A stretch of 46,492 bases of DNA from Planctomycetota bacterium (GCA_029550925.1 JAKPGL010000187.1:1-46492); one strand, 5' to 3'; numbered from the stretch's first letter, positions 1 through 9,181 are shown. Numbers and translations: made by a program. The notes: generated by a model from the sequence alone, not told the origin.

Positions 1-2
1 AT

Positions 3-446
3 CAATCTCCGCCGGTCCAGAAAGTCCGGGGACGAGTCCTCCTGGCCGAGGACGGCCCAGAAAACCAGCGACTGATTAGTTTTATCCTTCGCAAGGCGGG
101 GTTACAAGTCGATATTGCCTCCGACGGCCAGGAGGCGGTGCAACGCGTGCTGCAACAAATGGACGCCGCCGAGCCGCCCTATGATCTTATCCTTATGGAT
201 ATGCTCATGCCGCGGTTGGATGGATTCCAGGCCACGCGACGACTTCGCCAGGCCGGCTATCAAGGCCCCATCCTGGCCATCACAGGGCTTACCGAAAGTT
301 ATTCCTGCCCTAAGTGTCTCGAAGCCGGCTGTAACGAGTACCTGGCTAAACCCCTTGAACGAGAAAAATTGCTAACCGTTCTAGCGAAATATCTTCAGGC
401 CAGCCAGGCGGAGACATTGGAATCCGCAGCGGCGCATCCTTTTTAA
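3..446 (+). CDS. Response regulator receiver domain, C-terminal part of a truncated gene
   Basis: The reading frame is open from the window edge to a TAA at 444-446, so the true start lies outside. It encodes one CheY-like receiver domain. The acidic pair is in LLAEDGPEN, the phospho-acceptor Asp is in LILMDMLMP (Asp codon 198-200), the conserved Thr is in LAITGLT and the conserved Lys is in LAKPLE. The domain ends about 20 residues before the stop, so it is the last domain of its protein. The run-in VRGRVLLAEDG is typical of the receiver attached to the C-terminus of a hybrid histidine kinase, but a stand-alone regulator cannot be excluded because the upstream part is missing. The stop codon lies directly against an inverted repeat at 450-533. 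The next gene, cysA, is convergent. Confidence 0.85.
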   Translation, partial: QSPPVQKVRGRVLLAEDGPENQRLISFILRKAGLQVDIASDGQEAVQRVLQQMDAAEPPYDLILMDMLMPRLDGFQATRRLRQAGYQGPILAITGLTESYSCPKCLEAGCNEYLAKPLEREKLLTVLAKYLQASQAETLESAAAHPF

Positions 447-449
447 GAG

Positions 450-533
450 CCTCTAACAAAATATCTGGCTTCCTCGCCCCTTCGAAGGGCAGGGCGGTTC
501 GCCAATTCTTCCGGGATTTCATTTTGTTAGAGG
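450..533. repeat. 84 bp inverted-repeat element between convergent genes
   Basis: A perfect 13 bp inverted repeat, CCTCTAACAAAAT (450-462) and ATTTTGTTAGAGG (521-533), encloses 58 bp that contain a second palindrome, CCCTTCGAAGGG. The same right arm (CATTTTGTTAGAGG) recurs at 32584-32597, and a left-arm-like sequence is at 20181-20200. This suggests a small dispersed element. It sits between a plus gene ending at 446 and minus gene cysA ending at 629, so it could also act as a bidirectional terminator. The rest of the gap (534-628) holds two further short palindromes, at 570-582 and 593-605. Confidence 0.6.
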
Positions 534-628
534 TTTGAAGCCTTCGGCCAATCGCTTCCTCCCGGGGGTCGTCTGCCAGACGATAGCAACCGAGTCTGAC
601 AGACTGAGGGACAACATAACTGTTTGCT

Positions 629-1705
629 CTATGTACTGTCCGAAGGGTAGGGAAACACCTTGATATTTTGCGGAGTGAGGAAGACCCGGCTGCCGACGGT
701 CAACGGTTCGGTGCGATATTGTTCCTGAGTGATTTCGGCCAGGAGTTTTTGGCCTCCATCGGTCGCCAGCTCCAACCGGACCTTTGGCCCGGCGGAATGG
801 ATATGTTGAACGCAGGCGGATAGGGCGGGCTGTCCGTTCGACGACGCCGCCACTTGAAGGTCATGGGGCCGAATAAATACATGGGCCGGACATGCTTCCG
901 CCTGCTCCCATTCCGGCGTCTCCCACTGCAACGAGGCAAAGTGTACTTTGCCTCGTTCCAATCGGCCATGAAACCGATTGACTTGGCCGAGGAAACTTAT
1001 CACGAATTCCGTTTTCGGTTGATGAAAGACCTCGTCGGGACTGCCAATTTGTTCGATTCTGCCTTCGTTCATCACCACAACCCGATCGGCCAATTCCAAG
1101 GCTTCTTCCTGGTCATGGGTAACAAACACACTGGTCAATCGAATTTCGTCGTGCAGACGGCGCAGCCAACCCCGCAATTCTTGGCGTACTTTGGCGTCCA
1201 GGGACCCGAACGGCTCGTCCAGGAGAAGTACTTTTGGCTCCATAGCCAAGGCCCTTGCCAGGGCCACCCGTTGCCTCTGGCCGCCGGATAGTTGATGCGG
1301 ATACCGATCCGCCAAAAAATCCAACTGGACCAGATGCAGAAGTTGTTCTACTTTTTCCCGTATCTGGCGAGGACTGGGCCGAAGCCGACGGGGTCGGACG
1401 CGCAACCCAAACGCAACATTCTCAAAGACCGTCATATGCCGAAACAGCGCATAGTGCTGAAAGACAAATCCCACCCGTCGGTCGCCCACCCGCTGGTCCG
1501 CCACATCTTCGTCATGGAATAGGATCGGCCCGCTGCCCGCATCCGGCTGCTCCAGGCCGGCAATGATCCGCAACAGCGTCGTCTTCCCCGAACCGGAAGG
1601 TCCCAACAAGGCCACCAACTCGCCGGTCTCCACTCGCAGGCTGACATCCCGCAACACTCGGAATCGACCGAACGTCTTACTCATATGGCGGACTTCAATA
1701 CTCAT
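629..1705 (-). CDS. cysA: Sulfate/thiosulfate ABC transporter ATP-binding protein CysA
   Basis: This 358-residue ATPase drives sulfate or thiosulfate import at the inner face of the cytoplasmic membrane. It has Walker [10 protein letters not shown] (about 35-43), the Q-loop in VFQHYALF, the ABC signature LSGGQRQR (about 139-146), Walker B VLLLDEP (about 159-165) and the switch His in [12 protein letters not shown]-terminal TOBE-like regulatory domain follows, as in CysA. Length matches the family. It is the last gene of the operon sbp-cysT-cysW-cysA, only 25 bp downstream of cysW. The two permeases upstream are clear CysT/CysW types, which makes sulfate the likely substrate rather than another oxyanion. 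Nothing is unusual in the sequence. Confidence 0.96.
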   Translation of the reverse strand: MSIEVRHMSKTFGRFRVLRDVSLRVETGELVALLGPSGSGKTTLLRIIAGLEQPDAGSGPILFHDEDVADQRVGDRRVGFVFQHYALFRHMTVFENVAFGLRVRPRRLRPSPRQIREKVEQLLHLVQLDFLADRYPHQLSGGQRQRVALARALAMEPKVLLLDEPFGSLDAKVRQELRGWLRRLHDEIRLTSVFVTHDQEEALELADRVVVMNEGRIEQIGSPDEVFHQPKTEFVISFLGQVNRFHGRLERGKVHFASLQWETPEWEQAEACPAHVFIRPHDLQVAASSNGQPALSACVQHIHSAGPKVRLELATDGGQKLLAEITQEQYRTEPLTVGSRVFLTPQNIKVFPYPSDST

Positions 1706-1730
1706 GGATTCGATCTCCGCTGAGATAGAT

Positions 1731-2702
1731 TCATCCTCTCATAGGGCGGCTTGCGGGATCACCATAGACGGCGGATGTTTGCTCCGACGTTCCTATTTCG
1801 GCGGTTTCCGGGCCGCTTGCCTGGGCCAAGGCCATCTCGTGGGCCGCTTTGTGTTCCAAAATGGTCTTCAATACAAGCGTCACCAGGGCCAACCCCGCCA
1901 GCACCGACGCCGTCGCAAACGCCCCTACAAAATCGTACTCGTTGTAGAGGATTTCCACCTGGAGCGGCATGGTATTGGTTTTGCCACGGATATGGCCGGA
2001 TACCACAGAAACCGCTCCAAATTCGCCCATGGCGCGGGCGTTGCAAAGGATAATTCCGTACAGCAATCCCCATTTCACCTGCGGCAGGGTAACTCGCCAG
2101 AAGGTCTGCCAGCCGCTCGCCCCCAACACCTGGGCGGCTTCTTCCGCCTCTGTACCTTGGGCATGCATTAGGGGAATTAATTCTCGGGCCACATACGGCG
2201 CCGTTACAAATAGCGTTACCAGCACCACGCCCGGCACGCCGAAGATGATCCGCACCCCGTGGGCTTCCAACCAACCACCCAGCCAACCATGTTGTCCAAA
2301 CACTAAAATAAACATCAACCCCGCCACCACCGGAGAAACCGAAAGCGGCAAATCGAGCATGGCCAAGAACAGCTTTCGCCCCCTAAAATCGAACTTGCCT
2401 AAACACCAGGCCGCCGTCAGACCAAAAACTGTTCCTATCGGTACGCAAATGGCCGTCGTCAGAAGCGTTAGCCAAATGGAACTCAATGTGTCCGGCTCTC
2501 GCAGCGCCGACCAATAGGCGCCCCATCCCTTCGCCAACGCCTGCCCAAACACCGCCGCCAGCGGCAAAACCAAAAACAGCCCTAAAAAAAGCACCGTGCC
2601 TAGGATGAGCGTCAAGCGGATCGGCCAAGGCTCTGTCAAGCAACGGGCCGACGTCCTTCCCCGGAAATCCGTATGGGACTTGGAAACCACCGCCGCAGCC
2701 AT
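1731..2702 (-). CDS. cysW: Sulfate ABC transporter permease CysW
   Basis: This is a 323-residue integral membrane permease of the CysTW type, with about six hydrophobic segments beginning near residue 30 ([19 protein letters not shown]). The EAA loop that contacts CysA is visible as [18 protein letters not shown]. The downstream sequence [20 protein letters not shown] is characteristic of CysW rather than CysT. Family members are usually about 280-300 residues. The extra length is a roughly 25-residue polar N-terminus and a C-terminal tail after the last segment. It lies between cysT (68 bp upstream) and cysA (25 bp downstream) and is presumably co-transcribed with both. It should pair with CysT as the translocation channel. 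Confidence 0.95.
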   Translation of the reverse strand: MAAAVVSKSHTDFRGRTSARCLTEPWPIRLTLILGTVLFLGLFLVLPLAAVFGQALAKGWGAYWSALREPDTLSSIWLTLLTTAICVPIGTVFGLTAAWCLGKFDFRGRKLFLAMLDLPLSVSPVVAGLMFILVFGQHGWLGGWLEAHGVRIIFGVPGVVLVTLFVTAPYVARELIPLMHAQGTEAEEAAQVLGASGWQTFWRVTLPQVKWGLLYGIILCNARAMGEFGAVSVVSGHIRGKTNTMPLQVEILYNEYDFVGAFATASVLAGLALVTLVLKTILEHKAAHEMALAQASGPETAEIGTSEQTSAVYGDPASRPMRG

Positions 2703-2770
2703 AAAAGACTCCCCAATTTAGTTTCCACAAAGGAAAGACCTACGACAAACAGAAAACGGCCTCGGCCCTT

Positions 2771-3604
2771 TCACCCCCGCAAAAAGGAGTAACTAGTCTG
2801 CAACCGGTGGATCGCCGTCAGCACCAGCAGGGCGACAGCCAACATGACCACAGCAATGGCCGCCGCCCCGGCGTAATCGTACTGTTCCAGTTTCACCACG
2901 ATCAAAAACGGTGCAATTTCGGTCTTCATCGGCAAATTGCCGGAAATGAATACAATCGTGCCGTATTCGCCCACGGCCCGAGCAAACGCCAGGGTGAATC
3001 CCGTCAGGAGTGCAGGGCGAAGCGTGGGCAGAATGACCCGCTGCCAGGTAGCCCATCGCCCCGCCCCCAAACTAGCCGCCGCTTCTTCCAGCTCCGGGTC
3101 CAGGTCCTCTAACGCCGGTTGCAACGTGCGGACCACAAACGGTAACCCGATAAACATTAGCGCGATGACCACCCCAAGCCGACTATACGCCACATGAATC
3201 CCTAACGGTTCTAGCCAGCGGCCTATCCAACCATTTGGTCCATAAAGGCTTGTTAGCGCAATGCCCGAAACCGCTGTGGGCAAGGCAAACGGCAGATCGA
3301 TCATGGCGTCCAACAGGCGTCGGCCTGGAAAACGATACCGCACTAACGCCCAGGCCACTAAAAGGCCGAACATCGTATCCAGTCCCGCCGCCAAAGCCGC
3401 TCCCCCGAAACTTAAGCCCAAAGCGGCCAACACCCGCGGGTCCGTCATCGTCCGGACGATCTGTTCCCAGGGAATCCCCGCCGCCCGCACCACTAGCGCC
3501 GCCACCGGCAGAAAAACAATCAGGCTCCAATAAAGGAGCGTCAGCCCCAGCGTCAATCCAAAACCGGGCAATACCCGTTGCACCGATCGACTCGAAAGGA
3601 ACAT
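2771..3604 (-). CDS. cysT: Sulfate ABC transporter permease CysT
   Basis: This 277-residue membrane permease is the partner of CysW in the sulfate channel. It begins with the usual CysT N-terminus (RSVQRVLPGFGLTLGLTLLY) and has six predicted membrane spans. The EAA loop is EEAAASLGAGRWATWQRV, followed by ARAVGEYGTIVFISGNLP, the CysT counterpart of the CysW motif. Length is normal for the family. It is separated from the binding-protein gene sbp by 260 bp that contain a duplicated hairpin-rich 95 bp unit, unlike the tight spacing of the other genes in the operon. That gap may tune permease expression relative to the binding protein. Confidence 0.95.
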   Translation of the reverse strand: MFLSSRSVQRVLPGFGLTLGLTLLYWSLIVFLPVAALVVRAAGIPWEQIVRTMTDPRVLAALGLSFGGAALAAGLDTMFGLLVAWALVRYRFPGRRLLDAMIDLPFALPTAVSGIALTSLYGPNGWIGRWLEPLGIHVAYSRLGVVIALMFIGLPFVVRTLQPALEDLDPELEEAAASLGAGRWATWQRVILPTLRPALLTGFTLAFARAVGEYGTIVFISGNLPMKTEIAPFLIVVKLEQYDYAGAAAIAVVMLAVALLVLTAIHRLQTSYSFLRG

Positions 3605-3662
3605 CGTCTAACAGTTTCTCCTTTCGCTCCAGAATGGACGCCTCTTTTCTTCGCGGCGTTAT

Positions 3663-3852
3663 GTAACTTAGGCTGTCCAGCCTGAGTAACTTAGGCTGTC
3701 TAGCCTGAGTAGCTTAGCCTCTCCAGCCTGAGCCGCCGCCTAAACAGACGGCGTTACGTAACTTAGGCTGTCCAGCCTGAGTAACTTAGGCTGTCTAGCC
3801 TGAGTAGCTTAGCCTCTCCAGCCTGAACCGCCGCCTAAACAGACGGCGTTAC
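3663..3852. repeat. Two tandem 95 bp units rich in short hairpins, inside the sulfate operon
   Basis: Unit 1 is 3663-3757 and unit 2 is 3758-3852; they differ at one position in my reading (CCTGAGCCG against CCTGAACCG). Each unit is built of three sub-repeats of about 22-23 bp (AACTTAGGCTGTCCAGCCTG and variants). Two of them contain a short palindrome such as AGGCTG-TC-CAGCCT. Each unit ends in a GCCGCC...GGCG segment. The array fills the sbp-cysT gap and would be transcribed as a row of hairpins. Extra partial copies of the GGCGTTAC end flank it at 3655-3661 and 3860-3867, the latter overlapping the 3' end of sbp. Confidence 0.9.
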
Positions 3853-3864
3853 GTTACGACGGCG

Positions 3865-5037
3865 TTACTGTGTTTTTCGACTCTCTACAAGGATTTGATC
3901 GAACAGGCCGCCGTCGTCGAAATGTTCTTTTTGGGCCTTGTCCCAGCCGCCGAAGACTTCCTCGATGGTAAAAAGTTCCAGCTTCGCAAACTGGGCAAGA
4001 TGCTCCGCCGATACATGTTCCGTCCGAACCGGTCGATAAAAATGTTTTGCCGCCAACTGCTGCCCTTGCGGCGAATACAAAAACTCCAAGTACGCCTCGG
4101 CTACCTGCCGGGTTCCAAGCCGATCGGCCACTTTATCCACCAGGGCGACCGGCGGCTCAGCCAAAATGCTGATCGAAGGGGTTACCATTTCTACTTCTTC
4201 GGCGCCCATCTGCTTGACGGCCAAGAGGGCCTCGTTTTCCCACGCCAACAGCACATCGCCGATCTTTCGCTGCACGAAGGTCATCGTCGCCCCACGGGCG
4301 CCGGTATCCAACACCGGCACGCGGCGGAAGAGTTCTTTGACAAACTCGCGGGCCTTTTGTTGGGCCGCCGCCACCTGGGCCGAAAAAGCCGGGTCATGCA
4401 GTTTTTTCCAATCGCCCAACTCTTGTTTCAGCACAGCGCCCCAGGCGGCCAGGTAATTCCACCGGGCGCCGCCGGAGGTCTTAGGATTGGGAGTGATAAC
4501 TTGCACATCGTTTTTTACCAGGTCCGGCCAATCTCGAATCCCCTTGGGATTGCCGCGTCGAACCAAAAACACAATGGTCGAGCGATACGGGCAACTGTTT
4601 TCCGGAAGCCGCCGTTGCCAATCCGACGGCAGTAGCCCGGCCTTTCGGCTGATCGCATCAATGTCATAGGCCAAGGCCAAGGTAACCACGGAGGCTTCCT
4701 GGCCGTCGATGACGGCCCGGGCCTGTTTACCGCTGCCGCCGTGAGACATCCGGACCAGCACCTCTTGGCCGGTCTTCTCTTTCCACATGGCGGCAAAGTC
4801 CTCATTCAGTTCTCGATAAAACTCCCGGGTGGGATCATACGAGACGTTCAGGAATTCGATCGTACCCGGCGCTCCTTCCGCGGTCCCGGACTGCTCCGTC
4901 CCACAACCGATACAAACCAGAAGCAATAAGGCGAGCCAACCCAGCGGCGTCCAGAACGCCATTGCCTGATAAAGGGACGCCGGAGTGTCTAGGAAGCTCT
5001 CCTGATGGTTTTGGGATCGTACTTTCCAGTTACTCAC
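3865..5037 (-). CDS. sbp: Sulfate-binding protein of the ABC transporter (probable lipoprotein)
   Basis: This 390-residue periplasmic binding protein should deliver sulfate to CysTW. The mature part opens with [19 protein letters not shown], and further Sbp/CysP hallmarks are [27 protein letters not shown] and [20 protein letters not shown]. The start is the GTG at 5035-5037, preceded by AAGGAG seven bases upstream. This gives an unusually long polar n-region of about 30 residues before the hydrophobic segment [14 protein letters not shown]. That segment ends in a Cys in a lipobox-like context, so lipid anchoring is likely. An internal ATG at 4960-4962 (MAFWTPLG) would give a standard-length signal but has a weaker ribosome site. 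It is the first gene of the operon. Confidence 0.94.
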   Translation of the reverse strand: MSNWKVRSQNHQESFLDTPASLYQAMAFWTPLGWLALLLLVCIGCGTEQSGTAEGAPGTIEFLNVSYDPTREFYRELNEDFAAMWKEKTGQEVLVRMSHGGSGKQARAVIDGQEASVVTLALAYDIDAISRKAGLLPSDWQRRLPENSCPYRSTIVFLVRRGNPKGIRDWPDLVKNDVQVITPNPKTSGGARWNYLAAWGAVLKQELGDWKKLHDPAFSAQVAAAQQKAREFVKELFRRVPVLDTGARGATMTFVQRKIGDVLLAWENEALLAVKQMGAEEVEMVTPSISILAEPPVALVDKVADRLGTRQVAEAYLEFLYSPQGQQLAAKHFYRPVRTEHVSAEHLAQFAKLELFTIEEVFGGWDKAQKEHFDDGGLFDQILVESRKTQ

Positions 5038-5263
5038 AACAAAACTCCTTTGTAAAAGATGCGATGGGAAGCTTCATTCCGTTCTGAGGCAACGAGGGGT
5101 CAGAACCCTACGGCGGCCAACGCCCATCCCTGCCGGGGAAAAGCCTGTCGGAGATGGGATGGCCCTTGTTTTGCTTTATGCAATTAAGGTTCCTTTAGAA
5201 GAGGAAAAGGCACTGTTTCGGGCGTGTTGGAAAGGGACGGCGAAGATCAAAGAATAAGGTTTC

Positions 5264-5306
5264 TTTAAGTCCTTTTTTAATAAAGGGTTAGGTTTATGGA
5301 CTTAAA
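5264..5306. promoter_or_regulatory. Perfect 9 bp inverted repeat upstream of the sulfate operon
   Basis: TTTAAGTCC (5264-5272) and GGACTTAAA (5298-5306) form a perfect inverted repeat around a 25 bp AT-rich spacer. A related sequence, AAGGTTCCTTTAG, lies near 5187 and resembles AAGGTTTCTTTAAG at 5256-5269. The repeat lies in the 425 bp divergent region between sbp (minus) and the sigma-54 activator (plus), so it could be a regulator site for either. No regulator can be named from the sequence. A terminator is unlikely because nothing is transcribed into it from either side. Confidence 0.4.
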
Positions 5307-5402
5307 CCGTTCGTAGGGGGAAACATTTTGAATCGAGGGGGCGGGAGATTTTTTGGGAATAAAAATCAGGAAAAACTCGCTTAAAATCTGGTTTTTCCGT
5401 GT

Positions 5403-5408
5403 TATAAT
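5403..5408 (+). promoter_or_regulatory. Probable -10 element upstream of the sigma-54 activator gene
   Basis: A perfect TATAAT lies 55 bp before the start codon at 5463. No good -35 was found at 16-18 bp, the nearest being CTTAAA at 5380-5385. A second TATAA lies almost on the start codon at about 5455 and is too close to serve a leadered transcript. The call rests mainly on the consensus -10 in the correct position. Confidence 0.4.
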
Positions 5409-5462
5409 ATAGACAAGGCCGTGCAAAAAGATAGAATTTCCGTCTTATAATCTGGAATTGAG

Positions 5463-7262
5463 ATGCCAAACCCCATGGGAACAGACCCCCACCGGTTCCT
5501 CCAATTGCAATTGGACCTGTGGCGGGAAGCCTGCCGACATATCGCCCTGGAAGACTCTGCCCTGGCCATTGCCAGCCGGTTGAAAGAGCATCTCCCTTTG
5601 GCCCGGCTTTTCGTGCGGCGGATCGACCTGGGGCGTCGGTGGGTCGAAACCCTCGCCCTTGCCCCCGCCGACGGCCCCCTGCCCGAAGCCCAAGCCGAAT
5701 TGCCAACCCTGCAAGTACCCGCCATCTTGGACTGGCGTCAACAGGACCGTATGGATCGGTTCCTACCCAGTCGATCGAGTCCTGCTCACCTGATCGCTCT
5801 TTTGCCCAAAGGGACCACCGGAGAGGTCCTGATCGCTCCTTTGCCCTGGATGGAGGATCGGTTTGGAATCCTAATCCTGGAGGCCCTCCCGTCGGAGCAG
5901 TTTCGCCCCCCGCATCTGCGAATTGCCCAGACCCTGGTGGAACCTTTCACCACCGCGTTGCGAAACTACGAACACCTTCGGGAACTGGAGCGGCTTCGAG
6001 AGGCGGCCGAGGCGGAACGTCAGTCCTTGCTCACCCGACTGGGTCGGGAAAAGTTGGCCGACACCATTATCGGCGCCCAATCCGGTCTGCGGGCCGTCAT
6101 GGAACGGGTGGAATTGGTGGCCCGCAGTGATGTGCCGGTGCTCCTGCTGGGCGAAACTGGCAGCGGCAAAGAACTAATCGCCCGCACGATCCACCAACGG
6201 TCCCCCCGCGCCGATCGGCCTTTTGTACGCGTCAATTGCGGGGCCATTCCGCCGGAATTGATCGATTCGCAACTGTTCGGCCATGAACGCGGGGCGTTTA
6301 CCGGTGCGGTGGAGACGCATAAAGGCTGGTTTGAGCGGGCCGACGGCGGCACGTTGCTGTTGGACGAAATCGGCGAGTTGCCGCCGGCCGCCCAGGTGCG
6401 GCTCTTGCGGATTTTGCAAGACGGTTGGCTGGAACGAGTGGGCGGCCATCAGCCGATCCATGTCGATGTCCGCATCGTAGCCGCCACACACCGCGATCTG
6501 GCCGCTATGGTCGCTCAGGGCCGATTCCGCGAAGATCTCTGGTATCGGATTGCGGTGTTTCCGATCTTTTTGCCGCCGCTTCGGGACCGACGTGAGGACA
6601 TCGGGCCATTGGCCAGGCATCTTGCCCAGCGAGCAGCCATCCGGTTCGGCCTGCCGCCGGTCATGCCGACCGAGGAGGATATCGCCCTTCTGCAATCCTA
6701 CAATTGGCCGGGCAATGTGCGGGAACTGGCCAGTGTGATCGATCGGGCTGCGATTTTGGGCGAAGGCCGACGTCTGGAAGTGGCTCGCGCGCTGGGCATG
6801 TTCCCCGCGGCGCCGTCCGGGGCCAACCTCTCCGGAGGGGCTGGAACCGTCGGTATGCTTTCGACGGGGCCGACGATCGACTGGAAATCGGGCGCCGCTT
6901 TCTCCCATCGAGTCGGCTTTTCCGGGGAAAGCAGTACGGCGATTCCCCCGCCCTCGCCATCAACGACTTCTTCAGGTCTTAACGAGGGAAACGAGGAGGT
7001 TAGCGTTTCCGGGTTTTTCCCGGCCGGGGCAAGCGACCAGACGATCCTGCCGGGCAATCCTTCTGCCACGAAAACCTTGGCGCCATTAGACGAAGCCATG
7101 CGAAGCCATATCGAACGGGCCTTGGCTGCCTGCAAGGGGCGGATCGAAGGGCCGTTTGGCGCCGCCGCCCTCCTGCGGATCAACCCCCATACCTTACGGG
7201 CCCGAATGCGGAAATTGGGCGTCGATTGGCGCCGATTCCGTCCTAAGTCCCGGGAGAAATAG
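5463..7262 (+). CDS. Sigma-54-dependent transcriptional activator with GAF-like sensor and Fis-type HTH
   Basis: This 599-residue enhancer-binding protein has three parts. Residues 1-180 form a GAF-like sensor region with no receiver domain, so it is probably controlled by a ligand or partner rather than phosphorylation. The AAA+ domain spans about 200-440, with Walker A GETGSGKE (230-237), the sigma-54 contact loop GAFTGA (277-282), Walker B LLLDEIGE (298-305) and the arginine-finger region REDLWYRI. After a poorly conserved linker of about 100 residues comes a C-terminal Fis-like helix-turn-helix (RINPHTLRARMRKLGV). It is divergent from the sulfate operon, which makes sulfur-related control a reasonable guess, but no sigma-54 (-24/-12) promoter was recognised nearby. 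Confidence 0.93.
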   Translation: MPNPMGTDPHRFLQLQLDLWREACRHIALEDSALAIASRLKEHLPLARLFVRRIDLGRRWVETLALAPADGPLPEAQAELPTLQVPAILDWRQQDRMDRFLPSRSSPAHLIALLPKGTTGEVLIAPLPWMEDRFGILILEALPSEQFRPPHLRIAQTLVEPFTTALRNYEHLRELERLREAAEAERQSLLTRLGREKLADTIIGAQSGLRAVMERVELVARSDVPVLLLGETGSGKELIARTIHQRSPRADRPFVRVNCGAIPPELIDSQLFGHERGAFTGAVETHKGWFERADGGTLLLDEIGELPPAAQVRLLRILQDGWLERVGGHQPIHVDVRIVAATHRDLAAMVAQGRFREDLWYRIAVFPIFLPPLRDRREDIGPLARHLAQRAAIRFGLPPVMPTEEDIALLQSYNWPGNVRELASVIDRAAILGEGRRLEVARALGMFPAAPSGANLSGGAGTVGMLSTGPTIDWKSGAAFSHRVGFSGESSTAIPPPSPSTTSSGLNEGNEEVSVSGFFPAGASDQTILPGNPSATKTLAPLDEAMRSHIERALAACKGRIEGPFGAAALLRINPHTLRARMRKLGVDWRRFRPKSREK

Positions 7263-7356
7263 AACGGGAGACGTTTTGACCCCATTTTCATCGTCGCCTC
7301 CAGGAGGTCGAGGTTAAAAACGGCAGGCTTGCCAAGAGGCGTATTGGACGGCATAC

Positions 7357-7362
7357 TATAAT
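7357..7362 (+). promoter_or_regulatory. Probable -10 element of panD
   Basis: A perfect TATAAT lies 47 bp before the panD GTG start, within the 147 bp gap after the sigma-54 activator gene. A TTGCCA at 7329-7334 is the best upstream hexamer, but the spacing is long (22 bp, or 19 bp to the overlapping TACTAT at 7354-7359). The position suggests panD has its own promoter. Confidence 0.45.
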
Positions 7363-7409
7363 ATTTTCCGTCTTTTGCGCTTCGAGAACTTAGAGAGGGA
7401 GTTTCTGTC

Positions 7410-7769
7410 GTGCAGCGATTTATGCTTCGGAGCAAAATCCATCGGGCCACAGTAACCGGGACCGAATTGCATTATGAGGGAAGCATTGCCTTGGACCGGA
7501 ACCTGATCGAGGCGGCTGACCTATTACCCGGCGAAATAGTCCAGGTGTTGAATCTGAATACCGGCGGTCGATTGGAGACCTATGTGATCGAGGCGCCTGC
7601 CGGTTCTGGAGCGGTGGTACTGAATGGTCCGGCGGCTCGCACCGCCCAGCCGGGCGATCTGGTCATCATCTTGGCCTCCTGCGCCGTCTCGGAAGAAGAA
7701 GCCCGACGCCTGAAACCCCGGGTGGTTTATGTCGATGCGGAGAATCGGCCCACCCGGATCGTCCGGTAG
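7410..7769 (+). CDS. panD: Aspartate 1-decarboxylase precursor PanD
   Basis: This 119-residue cytoplasmic enzyme makes beta-alanine from L-aspartate for pantothenate and coenzyme A synthesis. It begins with the family sequence MQRFMLRSKIHRATVT and carries the self-cleavage site Gly24-Ser25 in HYEGSIALD; cleavage leaves Ser25 as the pyruvoyl cofactor. Other family features are IDRNLIEAA-like IALDRNLIEAADLLPGE, NGPAARTAQPGD and the late Tyr of RVVYVD. The start is the GTG at 7410-7412, preceded by AGAGAGGGA. Length agrees with bacterial PanD (about 115-130). No other pantothenate gene is nearby. The next gene lies on the other strand. Confidence 0.97.
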   Translation: MQRFMLRSKIHRATVTGTELHYEGSIALDRNLIEAADLLPGEIVQVLNLNTGGRLETYVIEAPAGSGAVVLNGPAARTAQPGDLVIILASCAVSEEEARRLKPRVVYVDAENRPTRIVR

Positions 7770-7976
7770 GCAATCTCTCGGAAAACCCTCCGGTCGTAGA
7801 GAACCCCCCGGCATTCCCCCACAAGAGAACTTCCTACGGCCCGGCCTCCAAGCGAGGACGGCAGGCCCACAGTACACACTCCGACCGTGGAGAGGAAGGA
7901 TTCTGGGCCGCCGCTTGCGCGGGCAGGACGCCTTCGAAGTCCTGTTTGGCCGACCAATTCCATACGGGAAGAGTTT

Positions 7977-8813
7977 TTACTCCTTTTCGGGAGTTGCTTC
8001 CTTGGCGAGTTTTTTGTTGGAGGATTTTTTGGGCACGGGTTTTTCCGGCTTTTCTTCCGAAGCAGGTTCTTCGGGTTTTTCTGTGGTCTTTTTCTCGATT
8101 TTCTTTTTAGGTCGGCCGCTTTCCGGGGCGCTCAAAGGAGTGGTCAGCTCGACTTCGATCTCTTGGGCCTCGCCCATTCCTTCTCGATAGGCGCCGCCTT
8201 TCACCACAATGCGATCCCCCGCACGCACATAGATCAGGGCCGACAAGTCCACTTTGATTTCCGCGCCCTCTTCCACCTCGAAGAACACGGTCCCGTGAGG
8301 CGTAGTTACGGAGTATTGTCCGTCTTTGACGCTCATAATAGGGCCGATCACGTGGTAGGTGGTTGGGCCGGCGGGTTCCTTCGTTTTCTTTTTACTCGCG
8401 GGATGTCCGGGCTGTCCCGGTTGTTCGGAGATCAGCCCTGTGCCGCCTTCCGGGAATAAACCAGGCAATTTCTGGGGGGAAAGATTACAAATCGCCAATT
8501 TGGCCACTTTCGAGGTGGCATGTCCTTTTTGGTCCACCGTGGCGGTAAACTCCACAACCACTCTCGGTTGCAGGAAACTTTTGTCCGCACTTCCTTTGAC
8601 GTGGATTTTCGTCTGTGGAGAGATACGAAACAGCCAACCTTGCCCTGTCAGAGTCTTCAATTGAACCATCCCGGGACCAATCGCCGCTATGGTCCCCTCC
8701 TGGTCCACTTGTTGGAGCACCTTCGGTTGGGCGCCAAAGAGTTTCCCTCCTACTAGCAGGGAAACTCCCAGCAGACACCCGAATCCCGCCGCCAGGATTT
8801 TCTTCGTGTTCAT
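7977..8813 (-). CDS. Secreted hypothetical protein with a charged Lys/Glu/Pro tail
   Basis: This 278-residue protein has no recognised family. A signal peptide is clear (basic MNTKKI, hydrophobic LAAGFGCLLGVSLLVGG, then a likely cleavage near LFGA-QP), so it should be exported. Two similar beta-rich modules follow. Residues about 38-112 contain IGPGMVQLKTLTGQGWLFRI, and about 150-225 contain IGPIMSVKDGQYSVTTPHGT. In each, a short segment about a property 'at a given setting' resembles OB-like or DUF5666-like repeats, but this is only an impression. The last 50 residues are low complexity (PKKKIEKKT, PEEPASEEKPEKP). The protein is alone between convergent panD and the minus-strand two-component pair. 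Confidence 0.75.
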   Translation of the reverse strand: MNTKKILAAGFGCLLGVSLLVGGKLFGAQPKVLQQVDQEGTIAAIGPGMVQLKTLTGQGWLFRISPQTKIHVKGSADKSFLQPRVVVEFTATVDQKGHATSKVAKLAICNLSPQKLPGLFPEGGTGLISEQPGQPGHPASKKKTKEPAGPTTYHVIGPIMSVKDGQYSVTTPHGTVFFEVEEGAEIKVDLSALIYVRAGDRIVVKGGAYREGMGEAQEIEVELTTPLSAPESGRPKKKIEKKTTEKPEEPASEEKPEKPVPKKSSNKKLAKEATPEKE

Positions 8814-8985
8814 GGTTACACACCTCGTCTATTAAGCCCAAAGCGATTCTCCTAGGCCGCCGCAGCCTGAGGACCCTTCTTTATCCTTCAGCATACTCTC
8901 CCTACCTAGGCCGGGAAAGCCTACCCCTTCGAAATTTTGGAAAATTTAACCGTCTGGCGAGATTTCCCCGGAGTGAAGAAACTGC

Positions 8986-9181
8986 GAAACATTTTAGCCG
9001 AATGCAAAGGGGGTTTATTTTAGAGCGAAATTCGCCCCAGATGGCCATTCCCGCGCAAGCTCTCAATCCAGGCTTCTATGAGGCGGCTACGTTGTTATTC
9101 CTCCCAAGTAGAGGCTACAAGAAGCCTAGATGGGGCGCTTGCGCGGCAGTGGCAAAGTACTGCATTCGGCTAAAAGGTTAC
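8986..9181 (-). mobile_element. Miniature inverted-repeat element, long form, copy 1
   Basis: This 196 bp non-coding element has terminal repeats GAAACATTTTAGCCGAATGC and its inverse GCATTCGGCTAAAAGGTTAC. Its inside matches the copies at 20386 and 20914 in reverse orientation (for example TTCCTCCCAAGTAGAGGC, CCTCATAG-type core and TTCCCGCGCAAGC). The flanks GAAACTGC and AAAACTCC agree at six of eight positions, which fits an old, decayed target duplication. It lies in the gap 8814-9267, downstream of the response regulator gene and upstream of the secreted protein. Apart from it, this gap shows nothing recognisable. Confidence 0.85.

Noticed and set aside
1563-2171. Long plus-strand frame opposite cysW and cysA
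   Set aside because: Shadow of two clearly identified minus-strand genes.
3663-3852. CRISPR array
   Set aside because: Only two tandem units of 95 bp, nearly identical throughout, with no distinct spacers and no cas genes nearby.
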